From positions 1 through 64,000 of the forward strand of contig JBBSBH010000006.1 in assembly GCA_038251405.1 (NCBI GenBank): 64,000 nt of DNA. The letters are read 5' to 3'. Shown piece after piece: positions 48,817 through 57,762 of this stretch (within the stretch, counting starts at the first letter, position 1; each line of letters begins with the position of its first letter). Position numbers and translations under genes: made by a program. The notes below the pieces were generated by a model, which was not told where the DNA came from, did not search any database, and saw only the letters and a list, made by a program, of their open reading frames with translations. Source of the DNA: JADJLQ01 sp038251405 (lineage in GTDB: Bacteria > Bacteroidota > Bacteroidia > Chitinophagales > Saprospiraceae).

Positions 48817-49656
48817 ATGATTTACCAACTGCAAATTACTTTGCTGCTATCCGGAGCGTTAGCTGGCGGAGTCAACTTTTTTGTAACCTATCTTAATTTG
48901 CCATTTAAAACTCAAGATTCTTCATTGGCAGAAGAAGATTGGCCAAAACCAAAATCACTTTTGCTCGCAATTTTGGGTTATTTAGTAGTAGGTGTTGCTG
49001 GAGCATTCCTGACTCCATTATTAAATGCTTTAATTGGTCTAAAAGGATATTATCCGGATAAGGATTTCGTTGTTGCTTTTGGTTATGGGATTGTTTTTGG
49101 GTATTCGACAACGAAGCTATTATTAAGCATTTTAGATTCTTTAATAAAGAAGATATCCAAAGTTGAAGCAAAAATTACAGAATTGGAAAAAACTCAGAGT
49201 GCTTCGGGTGTTCAAGCTAGTCCGTTAATTGGTAATAGGTCACAAGAATTAATCTATGAATGTGAAACTCAATTTGAGAGTTATAAAGATGATTGCAGTG
49301 GTTTCGCTAAGGTAGTTTCCTCAAAGTTTGGTGCTTCGATTACTGGTAATGCAGATAATATTGTTGATCAAATACAAGGTCCTGGCTGGACAAAATTTGA
49401 AAAGGATGGTGTAAAGGCGAAATTAAAAGCAGATGCTGGCTGGCTTGTTATTGGAGGGTTAAAGTCTGGAGATCATAACCCAGCGAGAAGTAATGGACAT
49501 GTTGCGATTATTGTAAAAGGTGGCCTTGATCATAATAAATACCCAACTGGATATTGGGGCTCTTCAGGAGGCGTTGCTGAAAAAAATAAGACTGTAAATT
49601 ATGCATGGAATACTTCGGACAGGGATAATGTAATTTATTGTGGAAGAGAAATTTAA
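48817..49656 (+). CDS. Membrane-anchored NlpC/P60-like protein
   Basis: A 279-aa protein. Residues 1-110 form a membrane module: hydrophobic helices about 6-26, 48-72 and 84-108, with motifs GVAGAFLTPLLN and FGYGIVFGYS. A short coiled coil follows (about 112-127, IKKISKVEAKITELEK). The C-terminal part (140-279) has the NlpC/P60-type DCSGF (Cys about 160) and NGHVAIIV (His about 228), the expected nucleophile and base of a papain-like peptidoglycan peptidase or amidase. The membrane module recurs in the 51209 protein. It starts 2 bp after the giant gene and is clearly cotranscribed. Confidence 0.75.
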   Translation: MIYQLQITLLLSGALAGGVNFFVTYLNLPFKTQDSSLAEEDWPKPKSLLLAILGYLVVGVAGAFLTPLLNALIGLKGYYPDKDFVVAFGYGIVFGYSTTKLLLSILDSLIKKISKVEAKITELEKTQSASGVQASPLIGNRSQELIYECETQFESYKDDCSGFAKVVSSKFGASITGNADNIVDQIQGPGWTKFEKDGVKAKLKADAGWLVIGGLKSGDHNPARSNGHVAIIVKGGLDHNKYPTGYWGSSGGVAEKNKTVNYAWNTSDRDNVIYCGREI

Positions 49657-49687
49657 CATTTAACAATTTAATTTAAAAAATATAAAA

Positions 49688-50902
49688 ATGAATATAGAAC
49701 TAATAATAAAATTGAAAGAAGGGGGCAATTTTGAAACAATTTTTCCCGCTTCACTGACTGAGAATAGTTTACCCATCAAAATTGAACGACTAAATGACAT
49801 TCCGGTAACCAATGCTCTTCTCTCTAAAAATTTAAATGAAATGACATTCTTGGACAATGAAGAAAGAGAAAATTTCCTTCAAAATGAAGTTCTTTCCAAA
49901 CTGGAGGAATCTGAGAAAAGCCTCTATCGTATCTTTAAGATCCAAGTGCCAATAGGTGCCGATGCAGGTGAGTTAAAGAAAACACTAGAAGCTAATCCAG
50001 TTGTAGAATATGTTCAAATAAACGCCAAAAATGATTTGATGGATTTTCCAGTGGAAGAACCTCTGTATTCACAATTATATGGGCTAAAAAAAATGCAATG
50101 CCCTGATGCATGGCAATCATCTACGGGTGAAAATATAGTTGTAGCTGTGGTTGATACTGGAGTGGATTATAACCATCCTGATATTAGGGATAATATGTGG
50201 AAGGATATCAATGGCCATTTTGGATACAATTTTTCTGAAGATAATACAGATCCTATGGATTACCATTCACATGGTACCCATGTTGCAGGCACAATTGCTG
50301 CTAGTATGAATCAACTTGGAGTCGTCGGGGTTGCATTTAACGCAAAGATTATGGCATTAAAAGCATTTCCAAGAGCAAATGATTCTGATTTTCATAGAGC
50401 AATTAAATTTGCAGCAGACAACGGGGCAAAAGTAATAAACAACAGTTGGGGGCCAACTGGACATCGGCCAAGTAACCCCGTGGTTGAAGATGCTATAGAT
50501 TATGCTGTTTCTAAGGGGATTTGTGTTGTTTTTGCAGCTGGTAACAGTGACGAAGATGTAATGCATTTTTCTCCTGCCAACTATCCCAAAGTTATCTCTG
50601 TTAGTGCAACAGATGAAAATGATCAAAAAGCTGGATTCTCCAATTATGGCAACTTAGTAACAGTTGCTGCTCCTGGAAAGAATATCCTCTCATGCAAATT
50701 CAAATCTAATGAATTTGCTATAAAAAGTGGTACTTCAATGGCTGCCCCCCACGTATCGGGATTAGCAGCCCTAATTCTGTCTAAATTCCCCGGTATTACA
50801 ATCACACAACTAATTAAAAAGTTAAAAGAAAACGTAGATATTATTAGCTCTTCTGTACCAATTGGTCCTGGTAGAGTTAATGCATTCAAGGCCATTTCAT
50901 AA
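49688..50902 (+). CDS. Subtilisin-like (S8) serine protease without signal peptide
   Basis: A 404-aa subtilase. An N-terminal inhibitor-like prodomain (about 1-115) is followed by the S8 catalytic domain. The triad is intact: Asp about 156 in VVDTGVDYNHPD, His about 195 in HSHGTHVAGT, Ser about 350 in SGTSMAAPHVSG; the oxyanion Asn lies in NNSWGPTG. There is no signal peptide, so it should stay in the cytoplasm unless exported with a partner. It sits 31 bp after the anchored NlpC/P60-like gene. Processing of the giant protein or of the anchored proteins is an attractive role, but is inferred from position only. Confidence 0.9.
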   Translation: MNIELIIKLKEGGNFETIFPASLTENSLPIKIERLNDIPVTNALLSKNLNEMTFLDNEERENFLQNEVLSKLEESEKSLYRIFKIQVPIGADAGELKKTLEANPVVEYVQINAKNDLMDFPVEEPLYSQLYGLKKMQCPDAWQSSTGENIVVAVVDTGVDYNHPDIRDNMWKDINGHFGYNFSEDNTDPMDYHSHGTHVAGTIAASMNQLGVVGVAFNAKIMALKAFPRANDSDFHRAIKFAADNGAKVINNSWGPTGHRPSNPVVEDAIDYAVSKGICVVFAAGNSDEDVMHFSPANYPKVISVSATDENDQKAGFSNYGNLVTVAAPGKNILSCKFKSNEFAIKSGTSMAAPHVSGLAALILSKFPGITITQLIKKLKENVDIISSSVPIGPGRVNAFKAIS

Positions 50903-51208
50903 ATCACAATCAAAATATTTATTTACATTTAAAGAAACTTAAGATTAAAGTATTAAAAATCAAGGTAAAGGAAATAGACTAACCTTACTTTTCAGCTTTT
51001 ACTAATAACGAAGATTTTTTTTCGTGCATTAAAAGCAATAAGTGCAACCGGGTCAATTCCTATTTTCATTGATAAATGAATCTATTAATCAATTTAGATT
51101 TCCTTTACAAAAAAAATTTGGAATGGATGCCAACACAAAAAGTCAAAGTCCCTAGGTAACAAACATCACTGAAAATTTTGATATTTAATAAATTAAATAA
51201 AAATAAAT
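50903..51208. other. Structured intergenic region
   Basis: 306 bp without a gene. It contains an 11-bp inverted repeat GTAAAGGAAAT (50965) / ATTTCCTTTAC (51098) enclosing a smaller perfect stem, TTCATT/AATGAA (51065-51080). It may hold a separate promoter or leader for the 51209 gene. Confidence 0.45.
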
Positions 51209-53152
51209 ATGACAACAATGATAATCACTTTGCTATTTGCCGGTATTATTGCCGGACTAATTCAGTACTTTGTAGACTTTAAGGGATTGCCCCTATACGA
51301 ACCACCAAAACCCAGCGCTTTTGATGGTGACGAAAAGCCAAGCCTTTGGGCAGCTTTTTACAATTGGGTCAAAAATCATTGGCAGTTTTTTGGATATTTG
51401 ACAATAGGTATTGCAGGTGCTTTCCTAACTCCGTTGATAAATGAGATGATAAATGGCGGACTCAGTGGTCTTTATGAATTTAAAGAGTATGCTAAATGCA
51501 TTTTTAATTGGAAAGAAGGTAAACCTATTTGCGTTGAACTAGATAATTGGTATTATTTAATTCTTTTTGGTTATGGAATTGTTTTTGGTTATTCAAGTGT
51601 CAGAATCATAAGAAGCATTGGCTCGTTAATAATAGGTAATTTATCACTTAGACAAGTCGAACAACAAAAAAAACTTGAGGATGCACAGAAACAAATTGAT
51701 GAGTTAAAGCTAAAATTATCTGCTTTAACTATTCAGCAACCTAAGCCAGCGGCACTAGAATTTACACCTCAATTTGAAAACAATAATAAGCTTACAATTG
51801 ATTATTTTAATGAAGCACAAAACGAATTAGATAAGCGTTCTTATTATTCTAATGTTGATACCTCAGATAGTGCCTCTCTTTATCAGAAATTAAATCAACT
51901 AATTGAAAATACTCATAAGGTAAAACTATCATACCAACCTTCCCTTCATTTATATCCCTCAGTTGATCGCTATCAAGATGGTCAATTGAAAAGTATTTAT
52001 TCTGGCAAATCCTTTTCCTTAGAAACCATTCTATTTATGGATGCTCAAGTTGATAAAGCTAGAGCGGAAGCAATTTCTAATTTCAACTCTTTTGAATTGT
52101 CTGATAGTGAATTTGAATCTAAACTGCAAGAGTTAGAAGACAGTCTTCCTTATAATTGCGAACATGTTGTTCCGCAATCTTGGTTTAATAAAAAAGAACC
52201 GATGAGAGGTGATATACACCATCTCTTCACTTGTGAAATGAAGTGTAATAGCTTTAGGAGTAATAATCCATACTTTGATTTTCCTGATTATGGTAATAAT
52301 TATGCTGAATTAATTAGAGACGAATGTGGAAAGTTGGAACAGAATAGATTTGAACCAGAGATTAATAAAGGAGTTGTCGCAAGAGCAGTACTTTATTTTC
52401 TCTTACGCTATCCCGGTAAAATTGATGCAGGTATGGGCTATTCCTTATCTGATATTCCCATGTTAATTAAATGGCATAAAGACAACGAAATAACTATTTA
52501 TGAACATCATCGAAACCAAATTATTTATAAATCCCAAGGGAACAGAAATCCATTTATTGATTTTCCAGAATTAGCAGACAAAGTAAACTTTAAATCGGCT
52601 TTTGAAATTAAACAATTAGAACGTAATTTTTGCGATGATAACGAGGCTTCAATTGAAACAAATAACATAACTAGCCTTGATGCATGTGAAGAAAATCCAA
52701 ATCCTACACCATGGAAAGAATGGAGAGCTGCTGAGAGTTTGAAGTCACTTTTAAAGCAAGTAAATTCGTTAGCACCTTCTCGTAAAAAGGATTCGGACGG
52801 AATGATTGGTGACGAAACCCACCAATCAAGAGATTCAGATCATAATCCATGGGTTTGGGACAAAGTTGCTAAAAAGGGAGTTGTGACAGCTTTAGACATT
52901 ACCCATGATCCAAGCGGAAAATGTGACTGCCAAATATTGGCGAATTCATTACAAACAAATAAAGACCAGCGAATAAAGTATGTAATTTGGAATAAGCAAA
53001 TTATGAATTCAGCTTCCATAGATGGAACTTTAGAGTGGACTTGGCGGGCTTACACTGGAACTAATCCTCATAATAAACATATCCATATCTCTGCAAAGTG
53101 TGAAAAAGATAGTTATGATTCTACATCAAATTGGGACATTAATATAGTGTAG
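51209..53152 (+). CDS. Membrane-anchored endonuclease I fused to an M15-like peptidase domain
   Basis: A 647-aa protein in three parts. (1) A membrane module (1-165), with helices about 3-22, 60-80 and 110-150 and the motifs GIAGAFLTPLIN and FGYGIVFGYS shared with the 48817 protein, then a coiled coil (about 145-180). (2) A complete endonuclease I (PF04231-like) domain (about 200-475) with CEHVVPQSWF (His about 319), RGDIHHLF, VVARAVLYFLLRYP and QGNRNPFIDFPE. (3) A C-terminal M15-like domain (about 505-640) with HQSRDSDHNPW, VTALDITHDP, IKYVIWN and NPHNKHIHIS, consistent with a zinc peptidase. The nuclease and peptidoglycan-type domains on one anchored chain are highly unusual. Confidence 0.85.
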   Translation: MTTMIITLLFAGIIAGLIQYFVDFKGLPLYEPPKPSAFDGDEKPSLWAAFYNWVKNHWQFFGYLTIGIAGAFLTPLINEMINGGLSGLYEFKEYAKCIFNWKEGKPICVELDNWYYLILFGYGIVFGYSSVRIIRSIGSLIIGNLSLRQVEQQKKLEDAQKQIDELKLKLSALTIQQPKPAALEFTPQFENNNKLTIDYFNEAQNELDKRSYYSNVDTSDSASLYQKLNQLIENTHKVKLSYQPSLHLYPSVDRYQDGQLKSIYSGKSFSLETILFMDAQVDKARAEAISNFNSFELSDSEFESKLQELEDSLPYNCEHVVPQSWFNKKEPMRGDIHHLFTCEMKCNSFRSNNPYFDFPDYGNNYAELIRDECGKLEQNRFEPEINKGVVARAVLYFLLRYPGKIDAGMGYSLSDIPMLIKWHKDNEITIYEHHRNQIIYKSQGNRNPFIDFPELADKVNFKSAFEIKQLERNFCDDNEASIETNNITSLDACEENPNPTPWKEWRAAESLKSLLKQVNSLAPSRKKDSDGMIGDETHQSRDSDHNPWVWDKVAKKGVVTALDITHDPSGKCDCQILANSLQTNKDQRIKYVIWNKQIMNSASIDGTLEWTWRAYTGTNPHNKHIHISAKCEKDSYDSTSNWDINIV

Positions 53153-53360
53153 ATTCCGGAATATCTTGGCCCCCCATTTTCGTTTTATTCCGATAGCTAT
53201 CGGAATGACTCCGGTATGCCGTCCCGCTTTTTTGCTGGATGACCCCCTCCTTAGCAGTCAACCTAGTAGTCTAAGCGGAGTTAAGCCGTATGACATTCCG
53301 GTGCCGCTTTTTTAGCGGAAATGCCCTCCCTGTAGGATTATCGGAATATCGAATGCTGAC
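53153..53360. other. Hairpin-rich intergenic region
   Basis: Contains a perfect 20-bp palindrome, ATTCCGATAGCTATCGGAAT, at 53187-53206. A CCGCT-TTTTT-AGCGG hairpin lies near 53312-53330, and GGAATATC recurs at both ends. GC content is higher than in the operon before it. These may act as terminators for the operon. Confidence 0.55.
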
Positions 53361-53381
53361 ACTCTGGCAGATATGAACCTA

Positions 53382-53583
53382 TGAATCAATGTCTAACCGA
53401 ACTATGTTATCAATTGGCTGATCGTTTTCATGCCTGGTCCTTGCTTTCCGCTTGTATAAGCCCATAGATAAAGCCATAGGATGTGCAGATAGCCTAAATC
53501 ATATTTATGAGCCTATGCGACACGATACTTGCTTTAGTATAGAAGAATTGAATGCCGCAATGTTAGGAAATAGAAAAGCCTAA
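53382..53583 (+). pseudogene. Possible decayed small gene
   Basis: Two short frames in series: an ATG at 53382 reading about 28 codons to a TAG, then a shifted frame with IGCADSLNHIYEPMRHDTCFSIEELNAAML ending at 53583. The product is not recognised. It looks like the frameshifted remnant of a small gene next to rteC. Confidence 0.35.
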
Positions 53584-54018
53584 TTCAAAGAAATATAAAG
53601 GATCTCCCTATATCAGAAATGAATTATACTTAGAGCGGGTGGGTACCTATGGGTCTGTAGATATTACAAGTAGCAGATCATCTTTTGGCAGCCAGTTTTT
53701 ATCCTTAGTAAAATTATAAATCTTGTTATGGATTCTTCTTGCTAAAAAAATATGACCGATTCTGAAATGATATATTGCCAAGTTCATGTGGTTTACGCTT
53801 TTGCAATAGTCTTAAAAATTGAGCATCCCATTAAGATGATGCATTTGAGAATTGGTTCAACACATTGTAGATATCTTATTTACTTCATATCACGATTTAT
53901 TAAATTTAGAATACCGCTCTCAAATTTCTTCCAAATTCCCAAACAATTATTAATTTCACCCTTATCGAATAGACATTCTCACATACACACACCTAGCGTC
54001 GAATACAATTATAACAAA

Positions 54019-54873
54019 ATGAACAACCTAATGCCACCTAGCATAGAATCCCTCTTAAACGACCTTAATGCTGAAATGAAAATATTAACGGATGAAATAG
54101 ATGATCCAGTTATTTACTCAAAGAAATGCATTGAAAAATGTCATTTCAGGCTTAAAGAATTTAGGAGCTATATTTTAAAACACAAGTTCAAATCTGAGTC
54201 TGAAGAAATCTATTTCTTTAAGTGCATTAAGCCTGACTTCCTATACCCATTGATTTATTACCTTAAAATATTAAAAATTGAATCCGAAAGACCAAAAGGT
54301 GGTCGTGAAATTAAAATCAAATATTATAGGAGAGAGCTTACACGATTAAAGAACTATTTCAATGACAATCTGGACTTTTATATATACTACAGAAATAGAA
54401 ACACGTTCCTCGATCATAAATATTTTGTTCGAGGGAACTTTGATTTAAGTCTTGCACTGGATACGAATTTCTTCGAATCAGATACCAGGTTTTGTACAGG
54501 TTATGATTTAAAAGTTGCCACTATTTTAGCTCATGATAAGCTGCAAGTATATCTAGAAGATAAAATATCATGCTTGAAGCAACAAGAACTCATTCCGATA
54601 AAAAAAATGACTAATCACCAGCTTCAATGGTCAGGTAACAAAACAGATCTGGTAGAATTAATCTACTCGTTACAAGCCCATGGAGTCTTCGATTTTGGAA
54701 GATCAGACATCAAGAAAATAGCCTCATCTTTCGAATCTTTTTGCAATATAGATCTTGGTGATTATTACCATACTTTCCTCGAAATCAGGAATAGAAAAAT
54801 GGGTCGCACTAAATTTATAGATACGCTAAAGCAATCACTTGAGAAACGAATGTTTGAAGCAGATGAAAGGTGA
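54019..54873 (+). CDS. RteC-like regulator of element excision
   Basis: About 284 aa. The ATG at 54019 (MNNLMPPSIE) is taken as the start because the open frame before it is unlike the family. It has the RteC domain, clearest in the C-terminal block WSGNKTDLVELIYSLQAHGVF..GRSDIKKIASSFESFCNIDLGDYYHTFLEIRNRK. RteC of CTnDOT activates excision genes of Bacteroides conjugative transposons. It is therefore evidence that the island includes, or once included, an integrative conjugative element. No rteA/rteB pair is visible beside it. Confidence 0.88.
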   Translation: MNNLMPPSIESLLNDLNAEMKILTDEIDDPVIYSKKCIEKCHFRLKEFRSYILKHKFKSESEEIYFFKCIKPDFLYPLIYYLKILKIESERPKGGREIKIKYYRRELTRLKNYFNDNLDFYIYYRNRNTFLDHKYFVRGNFDLSLALDTNFFESDTRFCTGYDLKVATILAHDKLQVYLEDKISCLKQQELIPIKKMTNHQLQWSGNKTDLVELIYSLQAHGVFDFGRSDIKKIASSFESFCNIDLGDYYHTFLEIRNRKMGRTKFIDTLKQSLEKRMFEADER

Positions 54874-56026
54874 TTGATTTTTCAAATCTTATTCCCCACC
54901 CATCATCCCTGAGGCCGGCACCACCAGTTTTTACAAGCATTCGTTCTGGTACCCAGTCAACTTTTCCAGTTATAGCTTCCCAGTGTAGCACATATCAGCA
55001 GCTCCTCTCGAAACATCCTCACATCAGGCACCACTGCTGTTAAGAGCTCCAGCTATACGAGTATTGCTTCAATAATACGATCACTCCTGTTCCGATATTT
55101 TCATAGAGATCTATGATCATTATGCTGAAAAATCTGGTGAAAGCTACTTTTAATGGGATCCTCTATTTTGGTACCCACACATTTATTTATTGTATAGAGT
55201 AGGGTAGTGCCACTGCCATAATCCACTGCCTTACTATTGTTTAATAAAAATTTGAAGTCGTTATTTACAAGCCCCTATGAAAGTATCCGCTGTCATGCTT
55301 CCGCACACCACCCGTATAAAATGAACCCATAAAACCAATTAGATAAAAGTAGAGTAGGGCAGTGAGCTTTCTATAATACATAGCCTTACTGTCTTTTAAA
55401 ATAAATTTAGGGGCACTATGCCCGGGACTTTCAAGTAGTACCCGCTTTCATCCTTCTTCACCTCACCCAAAAAGATCTTGGTTCTAGTAATTCAAACATT
55501 GAAATTCGTAATTGATTGGTAATTTTACTGCGTATCTTTACAATATGAGAATCCTCATTCTTTCATTTTAATAATTTTTCCATTCCATTCCCCTCCATTC
55601 TTGCCTATGATCTACCAAATTTCGGACTTAAAAAGACAGAACTCTTAGAAAGTTAAAAAAATATTTATAAATATTTTGAAATTTCAATTAGTCCTTTTAT
55701 TTTGGTGTAGCTAATATTTTAAATACTACCTTCATCTACCGCCTTTGTTTATTTCTCCACGAAATAGATTACCGTTACTGATGAGCATTTGTACCTGATG
55801 TTTCAATATTAATAATGTGATTGTAACAATGTAAAAATTTTAATCTGTAGGAATCTATACTAACCTTACAGATGTCAATAAATATCGAATGCGAAGCCCT
55901 TTGGATATGCTTTAATTTTACTTAAATTTGGTCAAGACCTTGAAATATGTACGCAATTAGTGCGGAACACAGTGTTGGCGGCAAGCAGGACGCCGGTTCA
56001 ATAGTCTCTAATTAAATGTAAATATT
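54874..56026. other. Gene-free 1.1-kb region with diverged repeats
   Basis: No convincing gene. Bases 55190-55320 and 55345-55460 form a diverged tandem pair sharing AGAGTAGGG.AGTG, CCTTACT.T.TTTAA and GGGGCACTATG-like blocks. The stretch 55640-55808 is the right copy of the repeat at 37344-37515. A degraded mobile-element segment is likely. Confidence 0.5.
55640..55808 (+). repeat. Diverged direct repeat, right copy
   Basis: Same orientation as 37344-37515, roughly three quarters identical by eye. The two copies bracket the giant-protein block plus rteC, about 18.3 kb apart. Confidence 0.65.
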
Positions 56027-56935
56027 ATGAAGTTCAATAAAAAAGTTATTTTTTTAATTGCAACATTTATAGTTATTATCACTGACATCATTCTGTCATT
56101 ATTTAATAAACTAAAAAGCGTTGACCCTAAAACATTTTTACAAACAGTAACCTTATTGGTAAGTATAATTGGCATTTTTTCTGAAACTCAAAAAGAGAAG
56201 AATAATGGGTTATCAATTAAAGCGCTTGAAAAAAATTATACCTTAAACATTTCTTTTGAAAGCGGAGTTTATGGAGGATTAATAGGTGGCGTTTTAAGTG
56301 GTATTACTGTAGCTATTTCTTTTTATTATCATCAAGTGGACGCTCCTCTTAAAATCTCTTTGACAATTATCCCTTATTGTGCAATGATTGGATGTTTATT
56401 TGGCGGATTAATTGCCTTGGGCAGAAGGTTTTTTGTTCAGCTTCAATTTCTAAATATTCTGTGGGCAAACTTTTTTGGTTGTTTGACTGCTTCCATTATT
56501 GCTGGATGTTTTTCGGGAATGTTAGGAATGTGGTTGTTTGGGACTAATAATTTCGCATTTATTGGTTATAATAAAATTGTTATAGCGAGTATAATTGCAG
56601 CTATATGTATGATTTTAGGTTCTTTAATCTATGATTATGAGGGGAAAATTAAATACATATTCATTTCCATACTTGTTGCACTCTTTTTATCCATGTTTAT
56701 TTCAATGATTGGTTATTTACTTATTAGTAATAATAATATTTCAGATTATCTTAGTGGAAAAATTTATTCAGAGAATCTTGGAGATTTGATTGAAGGAGGT
56801 CTTATTGTTGGGTTAATTAATGGGTTCGTATTTGGACTAGTTATAGGATTTACTGTAATTTTTTATAAATATTGGAGATTCGCTGAAAAGCAACAGAAAA
56901 TGCCTGCCGCTAACAAAAGTATTACTGTACATTGA
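56027..56935 (+). CDS. Multi-pass membrane protein of unknown function
   Basis: 302 aa with about seven or eight hydrophobic helices, beginning at residue 7 (VIFLIATFIVIITDIIL). Several are Gly-zipper-like (GVYGGLIGGVLSGI, GCLFGGLIALG, GGLIVGLINGFVFGLVIGF). No known domain. Length and helix packing are reminiscent of small channel or transporter-like proteins. It stands alone, flanked by 1-kb gene-free stretches of different composition, which suggests it arrived as a single-gene insertion. Confidence 0.65.
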   Translation: MKFNKKVIFLIATFIVIITDIILSLFNKLKSVDPKTFLQTVTLLVSIIGIFSETQKEKNNGLSIKALEKNYTLNISFESGVYGGLIGGVLSGITVAISFYYHQVDAPLKISLTIIPYCAMIGCLFGGLIALGRRFFVQLQFLNILWANFFGCLTASIIAGCFSGMLGMWLFGTNNFAFIGYNKIVIASIIAAICMILGSLIYDYEGKIKYIFISILVALFLSMFISMIGYLLISNNNISDYLSGKIYSENLGDLIEGGLIVGLINGFVFGLVIGFTVIFYKYWRFAEKQQKMPAANKSITVH

Positions 56936-57240
56936 AATAATTGGCTGCAGTTCACTATGAGCAGCGGTTCCGGCGGACGGATATCTATTTAGCTTTGTTG
57001 TTATCTTGCACTTAAGTTTTTCAACCGGCATCAGTTCCGGGGCTTGTGCAGTAATGAATCCCCTGCCAGCCGCAATAGTCGAACGTTGAACAAACCTATT
57101 TGCAAAAACTTAATCAATCTACTATGCCTTTATCAGGGATAAGACTTGTATCATTACCTACTTCAAATTCATGTAATAGGTTCAGTGTAAAACCAAGGTA
57201 TTGAAGGTTAATCCTTGGATTTTGGGATTGAATTGTGAGT
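56936..57240. other. Intergenic, no gene seen
   Basis: GC-richer than the preceding gene, with several GTTCCGG/CCGG-containing half-stems (AGCGGTTCCGG, AACCGGCATCAGTTCCGG). No frame with a recognisable product. Confidence 0.4.
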
Positions 57241-57319
57241 ATAATGGACACCTAAATTTAGACTTATAGGTGAGTCATTTTCCTCCTGTTGATTGCGGAT
57301 ACTTTAAATACAGTTACTT

Positions 57320-57720
57320 CTTACTTCTCACTTCAACTCTACATTGTAATTCGTAAATCGTACTTCGAAAATTCTAATTCGTACCTCATCATCCCCCTTC
57401 TCACTCCTCACTTTCTACTTCTCACTTCAACTCTACATTGTATCTCGTAAATCGTAATTCGAAAATTCCACCTCCCACCTCCCACTTCCTACTTCCTACT
57501 TCTCACTTCAACTCTTCATTGTAATTCATAAATCGTAATTCGAAAATGCTACTCCTCACTCCCCACTCCTCACTCCCCACTCCTCACTCCTCACTTTAAA
57601 TTGTAATTCGTAAATCGTAATTCGAAAATACTACTCCACACTCCTCACTCCCCACTCCTCACTTCACATTGTAATTCGTAAATCATAATTCGAAAATGCT
57701 ATTCCTCGCTCCTCGCTCCT
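57320..57720. repeat. Degenerate pyrimidine-rich minisatellite
   Basis: Five copies of CATTGTAATTCGTAAATCG followed by TAATTCGAAAAT, beginning near 57342, 57436, 57517, 57599 and 57667. They are separated by runs of CTCCTCACTCCCCACT-type sequence, so unit length varies from about 68 to 94 bp. The top strand is strongly pyrimidine-rich in the runs. No coding potential. Confidence 0.85.
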
Positions 57721-57762
57721 ACCCGCAAATCGTCCTTTACAAAAAAAAAGTCCCGCAAAAAT

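Noticed and set aside
37741..53152. Contractile injection system or prophage tail module
   Set aside because: No sheath, tube, baseplate or AAA ATPase genes are present; only the size and beta-rich nature of the giant protein suggested it.
53752..54018. N-terminal extension of RteC
   Set aside because: The 89 upstream codons have unusual composition and are unlike RteC; the ATG at 54019 gives the family length.
56936..57100. Integron attC site
   Set aside because: There are CCGG-rich half-stems and a GAACGTTGAAC stretch, but no clear paired R/L boxes and no integron integrase.
57320..57720. CRISPR array
   Set aside because: Repeats are imperfect, the spacing is irregular, the spacers are themselves low-complexity repeats, and no cas genes are present.
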